The notes: generated by a model from the sequence alone, not told the origin. Positions 17,031 to 25,336 are shown, counted from the stretch's first letter. The stretch is DNA of 64,000 nucleotides from an uncultured Oscillospiraceae bacterium (GCA_910584045.1 CAJTYO010000004.1:34058-98057), one strand, 5' to 3'. Program-made: numbers and translations.

Positions 17031-17150
17031 AAAACCGGCTGGGTTTCCCCAGAACCGCGTGAGTTTCCGCAAAATCGCATGATTTTCCCGAAAACCGGTC
17101 GGGTTACCTCAAAGCCGCATAGCTTTTTCAAAAACCGGAGGGGTTTTCAA
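17031..17150. repeat. six-unit tandem array with exact 20-bp period
   Basis: Six degenerate 20-base units start at 17031, 17051, 17071, 17091, 17111 and 17131. The first is AAAACCGGCTGGGTTTCCCC. Each unit is a small quasi-palindrome: A-rich, CCG(G/C), two or three bases, GG-like, T-rich. Related units recur at 50918-50996. The array fills part of the gene-free stretch 16855-17523. There are no CRISPR-like spacers. Confidence 0.8.
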
Positions 17151-17238
17151 AAAACCAATAACCTGACAAGATATGTGCGTGCAGTTCTTCAGCCTGCGGG
17201 CAGGCAAAAAATGAACATTTTGTGAACAACTCAAAATG

Positions 17239-17258
17239 GTTGCACGTTTGCGTGCAAC
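17239..17258. promoter_or_regulatory. perfect 8-bp inverted repeat, operator-like
   Basis: GTTGCACG-TTTG-CGTGCAAC is a perfect inverted repeat in otherwise gene-free DNA about 200 bases upstream of the tdh promoter. It could be a protein-binding site or a short RNA hairpin; no T run follows. Confidence 0.4.
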
Positions 17259-17334
17259 TTTGGGCCTTTTCCGCCCATTTATGTAGGGAGCACTAACCAC
17301 CGTGGTAACCAGGCCCAAAAGTAAGTGCGACCAG

Positions 17335-17369
17335 GCCGAGCGCTAGGCCGCGTGCGGCGGGTCAGTCAG
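17335..17369. repeat. dispersed intergenic repeat, partial copy D
   Basis: GCGCTAGGC followed by GTGCGGCGGGT matches copy A (GGCGTTAGGC, GTGCGGCGGGT) at 5391-5411. Only the central part of the repeat is recognisable here. Confidence 0.35.
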
Positions 17370-17440
17370 GAAGACCGCACAGAGCGCACCTTGACAACTG
17401 CATACAGACGAAACTTTTTCCTGTTTCCGATAAGTTTTCA

Positions 17441-17469
17441 TTGACTTTTCCCCATGAAAAGACTATACT
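17441..17469 (+). promoter_or_regulatory. strong predicted promoter of the threonine-degradation operon
   Basis: TTGACT (17441-17446), a 17-base spacer and TATACT (17464-17469), about 55 bases upstream of the tdh ATG. Confidence 0.8.
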
Positions 17470-17523
17470 GTCCATGTAAGGAACACGAAATATACACATA
17501 ATGTGTTTTATAGGAGGACAATT

Positions 17524-18561
17524 ATGACACAACTGATGGACGCGCTGGTCAAGCCCGTGGAGGGCCCCGGCCTGGAGCTTCGCCAGGTTCCGGTTCCCGA
17601 GCCCGGCCCCGGCCAGGTGCTGATCAAAATCCACAAGACCGCCATCTGCGGCACAGACGTACACATCTACAACTGGGACCCCTGGGCCCGGGAGCACATC
17701 CGCCCCCCTATGGTCATCGGCCATGAGTACGTGGGCGAGGTGGCCAAGCTGGGCGCGGGCGTCACGGGGCTCCACCTTGGCCAGCGGGTCAGCGGCGAGG
17801 GACACATCACCTGCGGCCGCTGCCGCAACTGCCACACCGGCAACATCCAGTGGTGCAAGGACACCAGGGGCGTGGGCGTGGACCGGGACGGCGCTTTTGC
17901 GGAGTATGTGTGCATCCCGGAGAGCAACGTCATCATCATCGACGAGAGCCTGCCGGAGGAAGTAGTGGCCTTCTTTGACGCCGTGGGCAACGCCGCCCAC
18001 ACCGCCCTCATGTGGAATCTGGTGGGGGAGGACGTGCTGATCACCGGTGCGGGCCCCATCGGCGTCATCGCGGCGGGCATCTGCAAGTACGCCGGAGCCC
18101 GGCGGGTGGTTATCACGGACGTGAACGACTACCGGCTGGAGCTGGCCCGGCGGATGGGCGCGGACGCGGCGGTGAACGTGAAGAGCGAGGATCTGCCGGC
18201 GGTGATGCACAAGCAGGGACTGGTGGAGGGCTTCGACATCGGCCTGGAGATGAGCGGCAGCGGCGCCGGACTTCAGCAGATGATCTCCGTCATGCGCAAC
18301 GGCGGAAAGATCAGCCTGCTGGGCATCTCCAACACCCCTGTCCCCATGGATATGAACAACATCATCTGCAAGGGCCTGACCCTCCAGGGCATCTATGGCC
18401 GGAAGATGGACAACTGGCACCAGATGAGCTACATGGTCCAGGGCGGCCTGGATCTGACGCCGGTGATCACCCACCGATTCCACTACACCCAGTTTGAGGA
18501 GGGCTTCGCCGCCATGAACAGCGGCAGGTCCGGAAAGGTCATTCTGGACTGGACGAAGTAA
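17524..18561 (+). CDS. tdh: L-threonine 3-dehydrogenase (zinc, MDR family)
   Basis: 345 residues, full length. The catalytic zinc site is in TAICGTDVHIYNWD (Cys) and IGHEYVGEV (His-Glu). Structural-zinc cysteines are in CGRCRNCHTGNIQWC. The NAD-binding motif is GAGPIGVIAAG. The Tdh-specific CGTDVHIYNWDPWA and GVGVDRDGAFAEYV distinguish it from general alcohol dehydrogenases. The ATG at 17524 has TAGGAGGACAATT upstream; a GTG at 17503 precedes the ribosome site. It oxidises threonine to 2-amino-3-ketobutyrate, which the kbl product at 20297 splits. Confidence 0.93.
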   Translation: MTQLMDALVKPVEGPGLELRQVPVPEPGPGQVLIKIHKTAICGTDVHIYNWDPWAREHIRPPMVIGHEYVGEVAKLGAGVTGLHLGQRVSGEGHITCGRCRNCHTGNIQWCKDTRGVGVDRDGAFAEYVCIPESNVIIIDESLPEEVVAFFDAVGNAAHTALMWNLVGEDVLITGAGPIGVIAAGICKYAGARRVVITDVNDYRLELARRMGADAAVNVKSEDLPAVMHKQGLVEGFDIGLEMSGSGAGLQQMISVMRNGGKISLLGISNTPVPMDMNNIICKGLTLQGIYGRKMDNWHQMSYMVQGGLDLTPVITHRFHYTQFEEGFAAMNSGRSGKVILDWTK

Positions 18562-18579
18562 CCCCGATGGAGGCGGCTA

Positions 18580-19743
18580 ATGCGATTTGACAACCACGAT
18601 TCCCGCATCAGATACTACGAGCTTCTTTTGGAGGGCGATCTGGACGGCGTTCCGGCGCGCCCGCTGCCGGAGGGATACCGGTTTGTCTTCTACCGCCCCG
18701 GAGACCGGGACAGTTGGATCGACGTCGAGCTGTCCGCCCGGGAGCTGACCAGCCGCTCCCAGGGGCTGGAGGTGTGGGAGAAATACTATGGCGGCAGGGA
18801 GGACTCCCTGTGCCGGCGGATGGTCTTTGTGGAGAACGCCGCCGGGGAGAAGGTGGCCACGGCCACCGCCTATTACGACATAACGGGCCGCGATCAGTCC
18901 GGCAGCGGCTGGCTGCACTGGGTGGCCGTGCGCCGGGAGTACCAGGGAAAGGGCCTGTCCAAGCCGCTGGTCTCCCGCGTGCTTCGCCTGATGCGGGAGC
19001 TGGGCCACACCCATGGAAAGATACCGACCCAGACCACCACATGGCTGGCCTGCAAGGTGTATTTGGACCTGGGCTTCCGGCCGATCCCCCAAAACGCCGT
19101 CAACAGCCGGGACGGCTGGCGGATCATAAAGGCGCTGACGGAGCACCCGGCTCTGGCTGCGTTTACGCCGGCGTCCCTGGAGGAGACGCTGGCGGTCTGT
19201 CTGGAGACGGAGCGGCTGATTCTGCGGGACTATGTCTGGGAGGACCTTCCCAACTACTTCCGCCTGAAAAATGACCAAAGGACCATGTATTACCTGCCGG
19301 ACATCCGTCTGGACTCCTGTGAGGAGGCGGAGCGGGAGCTCCGGGAGGTTCTGGCCGACGCGGCCTCGCCGGACCGGAAATTCTGCTTCCTGCACATGGA
19401 GACAAGGGATACCCATGAGCAGGTGGGCAGCATCGGCTACACCGTCCGGGAGACGGGGCCCCTGGGGAAGCTGGTGGACGCGGGGTGGTTCACCTACCCG
19501 AAATTCTGGAACCGGGGCTATACCAGCGAGGCCCTCCGGCGGCTGCTGGAATTTGCCTTTGAGGACGGGGGCGTGTACCGCGTCTCCACCGGGTGCCTCA
19601 CGGAGAACCGGGGCTCCGAGCGGGTCATGCAGAAGTGCGGGCTCGTGAAGGAGGCGGAGAAGCCGGCGTGGACCTGGCACGACGGAAAGCTGAAAACGCG
19701 GGCCGAGTACCGGCTTCTGAGACCGGAGTGGGCCGCGAAATGA
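18580..19743 (+). CDS. tandem double GNAT acetyltransferase
   Basis: 387 residues made of two acetyltransferase folds. The first (about residues 20-190) carries the acetyl-CoA loop VAVRREYQGKGLSKPLV. The second (about 205-380) is RimJ/RimL-like, with LETERLILRDYVWED at its start and KFWNRGYTSEALRRLLEFAF as its acetyl-CoA motif. It begins 18 bases after tdh and ends 14 bases before the nitroreductase start, so it is in the threonine operon. The substrates are unknown. Possible roles are acylation of an aminoketone or amino-acid intermediate, or modification of a protein or small-molecule amine. Confidence 0.85.
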   Translation: MRFDNHDSRIRYYELLLEGDLDGVPARPLPEGYRFVFYRPGDRDSWIDVELSARELTSRSQGLEVWEKYYGGREDSLCRRMVFVENAAGEKVATATAYYDITGRDQSGSGWLHWVAVRREYQGKGLSKPLVSRVLRLMRELGHTHGKIPTQTTTWLACKVYLDLGFRPIPQNAVNSRDGWRIIKALTEHPALAAFTPASLEETLAVCLETERLILRDYVWEDLPNYFRLKNDQRTMYYLPDIRLDSCEEAERELREVLADAASPDRKFCFLHMETRDTHEQVGSIGYTVRETGPLGKLVDAGWFTYPKFWNRGYTSEALRRLLEFAFEDGGVYRVSTGCLTENRGSERVMQKCGLVKEAEKPAWTWHDGKLKTRAEYRLLRPEWAAK

Positions 19744-19757
19744 GGGGGAGAAGCGCC

Positions 19758-20282
19758 ATGTATGAGGATTTTATGCGTCTGACTGCGGACCGCTATTCGG
19801 TTCGGAAGTTTGACGGCAGGGCTCTGGAGCCCGAAGTGATTGAGAAAATTCTCCGGGCCGGACAGCTGGCTCCCACCGCCTGCAACCGGCAGCCTCAGCG
19901 CATCGCGGTCATCAACAGCCCGGAAGGGCTGGAGAAGCTGCACAGATGCACCGAGTGCCACTTCAATGCGCCCGCCGCCCTCCTGGTCTGCCATGACAGA
20001 GAGGCGTGCTGGAAGCGCGGCTGCGACGGCAAGCCCAGCGGCGACATCGACGCCGCCATCGTCACCACCCACATGATGCTTGCCGCCTCCGCCCTGGGCG
20101 TGGGGACCACTTGGGTGATGCACTTCATTCCCGAGGCGGTGCGGCAGGAGTTCGCCGTCCCGGAGCGCCTGGAGCCCACGGCACTGTTGGTCATGGGTTA
20201 TCCCGCCCCGGACGCCGCGCCGTATCCCGGCCACCTGGAGCGCAAGCCCATTGAACAAGTCATTTCCAACAACGGATTTTGA
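19758..20282 (+). CDS. nitroreductase-family flavoprotein
   Basis: 174 residues. The N-terminal DRYSVRKFDGRALEPEVIEKILRAGQLAPTACNRQP is the classic FMN-binding start of the family, and the C-terminus has the usual VMGYPAPDA. The ATG at 19758 follows TGAGGGGGAGAAGCGCC, whose TGA is the stop of the GNAT gene. FMN-dependent NAD(P)H oxidoreductase is the safe call. Within a tdh-kbl operon a specific role is not obvious. A short Cys-rich region (CTECHF, CHDREACWKRGC) is compatible with a metal site but unproven. Confidence 0.88.
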   Translation: MYEDFMRLTADRYSVRKFDGRALEPEVIEKILRAGQLAPTACNRQPQRIAVINSPEGLEKLHRCTECHFNAPAALLVCHDREACWKRGCDGKPSGDIDAAIVTTHMMLAASALGVGTTWVMHFIPEAVRQEFAVPERLEPTALLVMGYPAPDAAPYPGHLERKPIEQVISNNGF

Positions 20283-20296
20283 GGAGGAACGACACC

Positions 20297-21484
20297 ATGA
20301 AACAGGCACTGGAAAAATACCGGCAGGAGCTGGCGGCCATCAGGGACGCGGGCACCTGGAAGGGCGAGCGGATCATCACCACCCCCCAGCGGGCGCGGAT
20401 CGACACCACCGAGGCGCAGAAGGTGGTCAACATGTGCGCCAACAACTACCTGGGCCTCTCCAACCACCCCGCCCTCATCGAGGCGGCCAAGGAGAGCTAT
20501 GACAAGTGGGGCTTCGGACTGAGCTCCGTGCGCTTCATCTGCGGCACCCAGTCCGTCCACAAGGAGCTGGAGCGGAAGCTGGCGGCGTTTCTGGGCATGG
20601 ACGATGTGATCTTGTACTCCTCCTGTTTCGACGCCAACGGCGGCCTCTTCGAGACCCTGCTGGGGCCGGAGGACGCGGTGATCTCCGACGAGCTCAACCA
20701 CGCCTCCATCATCGACGGCGTCCGCCTGTGCAAGGCCAAGCGCTTCCGCTACAAGAACAACAACATGGAGGACCTCCGCGCCCAGCTGGAGGCCGCCCGG
20801 GACGCCGGATGCAGCATTAAGCTCATCGCCACCGACGGCGTGTTCTCCATGGACGGCTATATCGCCAACCTCCAGGGAATCTGCGACCTGGCCGACGAGT
20901 TCGGCGCCCTGGTGATGGTGGACGACAGCCATGCCGCCGGCTTCATGGGCAAGACCGGCCGGGGCACCCCCGAGCACTGCGGCGTGCAGGGCCGTGTGGA
21001 CGTCATCACCGGCACCTTCGGCAAGGCACTGGGCGGGGCCTCCGGCGGATACACCGCCGCCCGGCAGGAGATCGTGGACCTGCTGCGCCAGCGCAGCCGC
21101 CCCTATCTGTTCTCCAACACCGTGGCCCCCGCCATCTGCGCCGCCAGCATCAAGACCATCGAGCTGCTGACCGCCTCCACCGAGCTGCGGGACCGGGTCC
21201 ATGAGAACACCGCCTACTTCCGCGAGAAGCTCAGCGCTCTGGGCTTCGACGTGCTGCCGGGCAGTCATCCCATCGTGGCCGTGATGCTCTACGACGCGAA
21301 GACAGCCGGCGAGTTTGCCTCCCGTATGCTGGAGAAGGGCGTGTATGTGGTGGGCTTCAGCTACCCCGTGGTTCCCCAGGGGAAGGCCCGCATTCGCACC
21401 CAGGTGTCCGCCGGCCACAGCCGGGAGGACCTGGACTTCGCCGTGGAGTGCTTCAAGGCCGTCAAGGCGGAGATGGGCATCTGA
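20297..21484 (+). CDS. kbl: glycine C-acetyltransferase (2-amino-3-ketobutyrate CoA ligase)
   Basis: 395 residues, full length for the alpha-oxoamine synthase family of PLP enzymes. Motifs are NMCANNYLGLSNHP near the N-terminus, VRFICGTQSVHKELE, VMVDDSHAAGFMGKTGRG and the PLP-lysine region GTFGKALGGASGGY. The ATG at 20297 follows TTTTGAGGAGGAACGACACC. With CoA it converts 2-amino-3-ketobutyrate into glycine and acetyl-CoA, completing the Tdh pathway. It is the last gene of its operon, followed by a terminator at 21583. Confidence 0.95.
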   Translation: MKQALEKYRQELAAIRDAGTWKGERIITTPQRARIDTTEAQKVVNMCANNYLGLSNHPALIEAAKESYDKWGFGLSSVRFICGTQSVHKELERKLAAFLGMDDVILYSSCFDANGGLFETLLGPEDAVISDELNHASIIDGVRLCKAKRFRYKNNNMEDLRAQLEAARDAGCSIKLIATDGVFSMDGYIANLQGICDLADEFGALVMVDDSHAAGFMGKTGRGTPEHCGVQGRVDVITGTFGKALGGASGGYTAARQEIVDLLRQRSRPYLFSNTVAPAICAASIKTIELLTASTELRDRVHENTAYFREKLSALGFDVLPGSHPIVAVMLYDAKTAGEFASRMLEKGVYVVGFSYPVVPQGKARIRTQVSAGHSREDLDFAVECFKAVKAEMGI

Positions 21485-21582
21485 TGGAGCAAAACCGCGC
21501 AGGATAGGAGAATTTCCAGCTGTTCTACACGGAAAACCGGCGGCGCGCCGGGTCTGTAAAAGTTCAGAGCAGAAGCCATTGG

Positions 21583-21624
21583 AAGGCCGGATAAGTTGCT
21601 GTAAGCTTGTCCGGCCTTTTTATT
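21583..21624 (+). terminator. rho-independent terminator after kbl
   Basis: AAGGCCGGATAAG (21583-21595) pairs with CTTGTCCGGCCTT (21606-21618), 13 bp with one G-T, and runs into TTTTTATT. Confidence 0.92.
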
Positions 21625-21662
21625 ACAGAGAGTCTGCAGATAGGATAGCAGTACCGTCACCC

Positions 21663-21692
21663 TTGCATTCTGCCGTCCGGATATGGTAGAAT
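21663..21692 (+). promoter_or_regulatory. predicted promoter of the sensor trio
   Basis: TTGCAT (21663-21668), an 18-base spacer and TAGAAT (21687-21692), about 32 bases before the ATG at 21724. Confidence 0.6.
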
Positions 21693-21723
21693 AGCGAAAA
21701 AAAGCGGGAAAGGAGAGAGGTCC

Positions 21724-22725
21724 ATGAGACGCCTGATGGCGGGACTGGTATGTCTGCTGCTGCTGACGGGCTGCGGCGGGGAGCGGGGGGCGGAGTGGTC
21801 CGCCTTCGCGCCCGGGGAGGCGGAGCGGCTGGTGATCTATACCTCCCATCCCCAGTCACTCTATGAGCCGATCGTCAGGGAGTTTGAGGAGCGCACGGGC
21901 GTCTGGGTCCAGGTAAGGACCGGCGGCACGGCGGAGCTCCTGGACCAGCTGGAGGCGGAAAAGGAGCAGCCGGTATGCGACCTGCTCTTTGGCGGCGGGA
22001 CGGACAGCCTCACCGCCCGGCGGGAGCTGTTCGAGCCCTACATAAGCCCCCAGGCGGAGCGCCTGGACCCCGCCCTGTACTGTGAGGACGGCAGCTGGTC
22101 CGCCTTCTCGGTGACGCCGGTGGTGCTGATCTACAACCCCGTGCTGGTGCGCATGAACCGGCCCACGGGGTGGAAGAGCCTGCTGGACCCGGTGTGGCGG
22201 GGACGCATCGCTTTTGCCAGCCCCTTTGTGTCCGGCGGCAGCTATACCGCCCTGGCCACCATGAAACAGGTCCTGCCGGAGGAGGACGTGCTGGAGGCGT
22301 TTTACCGCAATCTGGACGGGCGGGTTCTGTCCGAGATCGGCGCGGTGGTGGACGAGGTAGCCGACGCGGTGGCCGACGGCAGCTGTACCGTGGGCGTGAC
22401 CCTGGAGGCGGCGGCTCTGGAGGCGGCGGAGGCAGGCAAGGACGTGGCTCTGCTCTACCCGGAGGAGGGGACCGGCGCGGTGGTGGACGGCATGGCGATC
22501 GTCGCCGGATGCGCCCACGAGGAGAATGCCCGGCGGTTTGTGGACTTCGCCCTGGGCGCGGACGTACAGCGCCGCCTGTTGGAGAGGTGCTGGCGAGGGC
22601 CGGTGCGCGGGGAGCTGATCCGGGAGGAGACGGACATAGTCGTTCTGGACTACGATCTGGACTGCGCCGCGGCGGAACGGGACGCCATTTTGCGGCAGTG
22701 GAGGGAGCTGGAAACGGCATGGTGA
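21724..22725 (+). CDS. Fe3+/organophosphate-type periplasmic-binding lipoprotein, probable sensor subunit (HptA-like)
   Basis: 333 residues. Lipoprotein signal MAGLVCLLLLTGCGG with the modified Cys at residue 18. The mature protein is FbpA/AfuA-like (LVIYTSHPQSLYEPIVREFEERTGV, then VCDLLFGGGTDSL). RBS AGGAGAGAGGTCC. It directly precedes and overlaps a YesM-type kinase gene, the arrangement of HptA-HptS-HptR in staphylococci, where the binding protein presents extracellular sugar phosphate to the kinase. No permease is in this operon, so a sensing role is preferred over transport. The ligand is inferred only. Confidence 0.82.
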   Translation: MRRLMAGLVCLLLLTGCGGERGAEWSAFAPGEAERLVIYTSHPQSLYEPIVREFEERTGVWVQVRTGGTAELLDQLEAEKEQPVCDLLFGGGTDSLTARRELFEPYISPQAERLDPALYCEDGSWSAFSVTPVVLIYNPVLVRMNRPTGWKSLLDPVWRGRIAFASPFVSGGSYTALATMKQVLPEEDVLEAFYRNLDGRVLSEIGAVVDEVADAVADGSCTVGVTLEAAALEAAEAGKDVALLYPEEGTGAVVDGMAIVAGCAHEENARRFVDFALGADVQRRLLERCWRGPVRGELIREETDIVVLDYDLDCAAAERDAILRQWRELETAW

Positions 22726-24419
22726 GAACATGGATGCGTCAGTCCTTCCGGAACAGAATTTTTGTGACGGTGCTTGTGGCGATTTTGCTGCCCCTGCTGC
22801 TGTGCGGGGCGCTGATGATGCGGCTGCTGATTGTGCGCAGCGAGGAGAGTCTGGCCCGGGAGGCGGAGGAGCAGCTGACGGCGCTCTCCGAGGCGGTGCA
22901 GGACCTCCGGGAGGACTGTGGGGCGGTTGTGGGGGAGCTTATGGACAGCACGGTCCTCCGCTCCGCGCTTCGGCGGGGCGGCGGGGACTCCCGCACGCTG
23001 TATCAGGTTCTCTCCCGCGCCGTCAGACCCCTGGAGGGTTCGGTGCGCCTGGACGTATACGACAGGGAGGGGGTGCGCCGCTATACCACCTCCGAGCTGT
23101 CCGGCGGCGCGCTGGACGTGGACTGGGGCATCCTCCGGGCCGCTGGGGAGGCGGAGGACATCATCTTCCGGACGGCGGAGGACGGGGGGCTGGCCGCCGC
23201 ACAGGCGGTGCGCAATTACAGCGGGACCGTCCTGGGGTACGTGGTGGCCGTGGCGGAGCTGGAGCACTTTGAGGAGCTGTTCAGCGGGCTCTACACCGCC
23301 GCCAGCGAGGTGCTGCTTCTGGATAGGCGCTGGCGGCCGGTCTACTACTCCCGGCCGGCCCAGGCCGGTCAGACGGCGGAGGCCCTCCGGCAGCAGCTGC
23401 TGGAGGAGGGGGCGCTCCGGAGCGGAGAGGGGGCCTACCGCTTTTTCGCCCGGCGGTGCGCCGGCTTTGTGCTGGTGCTCCAGCAGCCCAGGGCCTTCAC
23501 CCCCCTGGTCATGGGGGCCATCTATCTAACGGGGGCGCTGATGGGGTCGCTCTGCCTGGTGCTGGCCCTGTTCAGCGCCTGGACGCTCAGCCGCTATCTG
23601 GCCAAGCCCGTCCACCAGCTGGACGAGGCCATGGGCGAGGTGGAGCGGGGCCGTCTGGACGTGCGCCTGGAGACCGACCGGTCCGACGAGCTGGGCCGTC
23701 TGGCAAGCCGCTTCAACCATATGACGGAGGAGTACCGGACCAATCTGGACCGCTCCGTCCAACGGGAGCGGGAGCTCAACGAGGCGCGGCTGCGCATGAT
23801 GCAGGCCCAGCTGAATCCCCATTTTCTCTACAACACTCTGGACGCCGTAAAGTGGCTGGGCATGGCCCATCAGGCCCCCGAGGTGGCGGAGCTGGCCACC
23901 GACCTGGCCGCCATTCTGCGTTCCAGCATATCCGGAGACGAGATCGTCACCCTGGAGGAGGAGCTGGAGCTGGTGGAGCGGTACGTGAACATACAGACCA
24001 TCCGCTTTGGGGACCGGTTCACCTGCGAGGTGGATGTGGCGGAGCGGTATCAGTCCTGCCTTGTACCCAAGCTGGCCCTGCAGCCCCTGGTGGAGAACGC
24101 CATCCTCCACGGGGTGGCGGACCGGGAGGACGGATATGTGAAGGTCTGGGCCGGGGAGGAGGAGGGGATGCTGCTGCTGTATGTGTCCGACAACGGCTGC
24201 GGCATCCCGCGGGAGGTGCTCGAGCGCCTGAACGGCGAGCCCCAGCCGCTCCCCGGCGGACATCTGGGACTGTTCAACGTGGACAGCATCCTGCGCCTGC
24301 GCTACGGAGAGTCCTGCGGCCTGTCCGCCTGGAGCGCGCCGGGGGAGGGCAGCTGCGTGCGGCTGAAAATGCCGCTGAAGAGAAAGGAGAAGGCCTATGC
24401 TGAAGGTCCTGATCGTTGA
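22719..24419 (+). CDS. sensor histidine kinase, YesM/HptS (LytS-like) type
   Basis: 566 residues. Membrane spans lie near residues 13-36 and 262-290 and enclose an extracellular sensor domain of about 220 residues. A HAMP domain (about 290-345) and coiled helix lead to the His_kinase motif QLNPHFLYNTLDAVKW with the phospho-acceptor near His368, then the ATPase N-box LVENAILHGV and G-box DNGCGIP. The ATG at 22719 overlaps the end of the binding-protein gene, and an alternative GTG lies 3 bases later. It phosphorylates the regulator at 24397, whose start lies 23 bases inside this gene. Confidence 0.93.
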   Translation: MVRTWMRQSFRNRIFVTVLVAILLPLLLCGALMMRLLIVRSEESLAREAEEQLTALSEAVQDLREDCGAVVGELMDSTVLRSALRRGGGDSRTLYQVLSRAVRPLEGSVRLDVYDREGVRRYTTSELSGGALDVDWGILRAAGEAEDIIFRTAEDGGLAAAQAVRNYSGTVLGYVVAVAELEHFEELFSGLYTAASEVLLLDRRWRPVYYSRPAQAGQTAEALRQQLLEEGALRSGEGAYRFFARRCAGFVLVLQQPRAFTPLVMGAIYLTGALMGSLCLVLALFSAWTLSRYLAKPVHQLDEAMGEVERGRLDVRLETDRSDELGRLASRFNHMTEEYRTNLDRSVQRERELNEARLRMMQAQLNPHFLYNTLDAVKWLGMAHQAPEVAELATDLAAILRSSISGDEIVTLEEELELVERYVNIQTIRFGDRFTCEVDVAERYQSCLVPKLALQPLVENAILHGVADREDGYVKVWAGEEEGMLLLYVSDNGCGIPREVLERLNGEPQPLPGGHLGLFNVDSILRLRYGESCGLSAWSAPGEGSCVRLKMPLKRKEKAYAEGPDR

Positions 24420-25143
24420 CGACGAGCCGCTAGTCCGCCGGGGCATCGTCCTGGGGGTGGACTGGTCCGCCCGGGGCTGCGTAGTGGTGGGCGAGGCCGC
24501 CAACGGGGAGGAGGGGCTGGCCGCCGTGGAGCGCTACAAGCCCAACCTCATCATCACCGACGTGCGTATGCCGCGGATGGACGGCATCGAGATGATGAAC
24601 CGTCTGCGCGCGGCGGGCTGCCGGGCCCATGTGATCGTGCTCACGGCGCACAGCGACTTTTCATACGCGCGCAGCGCCCTCCAGTTCGGGGCGGACGACT
24701 ATCTCCTAAAGCCCTTCCGGGACCAGGAGCTGATGGCCGCCATCGACAAGGTGCGCCGGAAGGAGCAGGAGCTCACCGCCCTCACCCCCCAGGACGCCCT
24801 GCCGCTGGTCAAGGGGGACAAGAGCAAATATGTGCTCCAGGCCCTGGAGTACATCGCGGGGCACTACGCCGACCAGGATATTTCCATCACGACAATCGCC
24901 GCCCACCTGGGGGTCAGCGAGGGACATTTGAGCCATGTGTTCAAAAAGGAGACCAGCTATACCGTCATCAGCTATCTCACCCAGTACCGGGTCCATGCCG
25001 CCATGAAACTGCTCCAGGACTGCCGGTACAAGGTCTATGAGGTGGCGGAGATGGTGGGCTATCGGGACGTGGCCTATTTTGGCAGCACCTTCAAAAAGCA
25101 GGTGGGGGTGTCGCCGTCGGAGTACCAGGACAGGTGCCGGTAG
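24397..25143 (+). CDS. response regulator, YesN/HptR type (receiver plus AraC HTH)
   Basis: 248 residues, short for YesN because the linker is reduced. Receiver domain 1-120: acidic pair Asp8-Asp9, phospho-acceptor Asp55 in LIITDVRMP, Lys in LLKPFRD. AraC-type DNA-binding domain at about 145-246: ISITTIAAHLGVSEGHLSHVFKKETSYTVISYL and VAEMVGYRDVAYFGSTFKKQVGVSPSEYQ. It is the output of the three-gene sensor and the natural activator of the importer operon that begins 193 bases downstream, where two repeated palindromic sites are seen (25164, 25206). Confidence 0.95.
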   Translation: MLKVLIVDDEPLVRRGIVLGVDWSARGCVVVGEAANGEEGLAAVERYKPNLIITDVRMPRMDGIEMMNRLRAAGCRAHVIVLTAHSDFSYARSALQFGADDYLLKPFRDQELMAAIDKVRRKEQELTALTPQDALPLVKGDKSKYVLQALEYIAGHYADQDISITTIAAHLGVSEGHLSHVFKKETSYTVISYLTQYRVHAAMKLLQDCRYKVYEVAEMVGYRDVAYFGSTFKKQVGVSPSEYQDRCR

Positions 25144-25163
25144 GCGGCGGGCCGCCGGCTCTG

Positions 25164-25281
25164 TTGTGGATTTTCTACAAAGAACAGCGGGGCTTCTTTG
25201 ACAGCCTGTGTTTTTTCCACAGAATTCACCCAGGAATCGCAGTTTTGTCCCGTTCCGCTTTCGGGGGAAAGGGCCTATAAT
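25164..25281 (+). promoter_or_regulatory. activator-type promoter region: two 17-bp operator-like repeats plus TATAAT
   Basis: TTGTGGATTTTCTACAA (25164-25180) and CTGTGTTTTTTCCACAG (25206-25222) are related near-palindromes that agree at 12 of 17 positions. They start 42 bases apart, four DNA turns. A perfect TATAAT sits at 25276-25281 with a poor -35 region (TTCCGC), which fits activation by the AraC-type regulator encoded just upstream. Confidence 0.55.
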
Positions 25282-25336
25282 AAATGAGGAGGATACCCCT
25301 GTACAGCTTATTTTAAGATGAAAAGGAGACAAAACG

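Noticed and set aside
17031..17150. CRISPR array
   Set aside because: The 20-base units adjoin one another without spacers, are degenerate and palindromic, and no cas gene is present in the window.
17109..17318. A 69-codon minus-strand frame in the repeat-rich gap upstream of tdh
   Set aside because: No ribosome site, unusual composition, and its end lies inside the 20-bp array.
17380..17400. Possible rRNA-operon flank (GCACCTTGACAACTGCATAC)
   Set aside because: The sequence resembles text seen beside rRNA genes in Firmicutes, but no rRNA or tRNA sequence is present nearby.
25198..25203. TTGACA as a -35 box for importer 1
   Set aside because: No acceptable -10 hexamer lies 16-18 bases downstream; TATAAT at 25276 is too far away.
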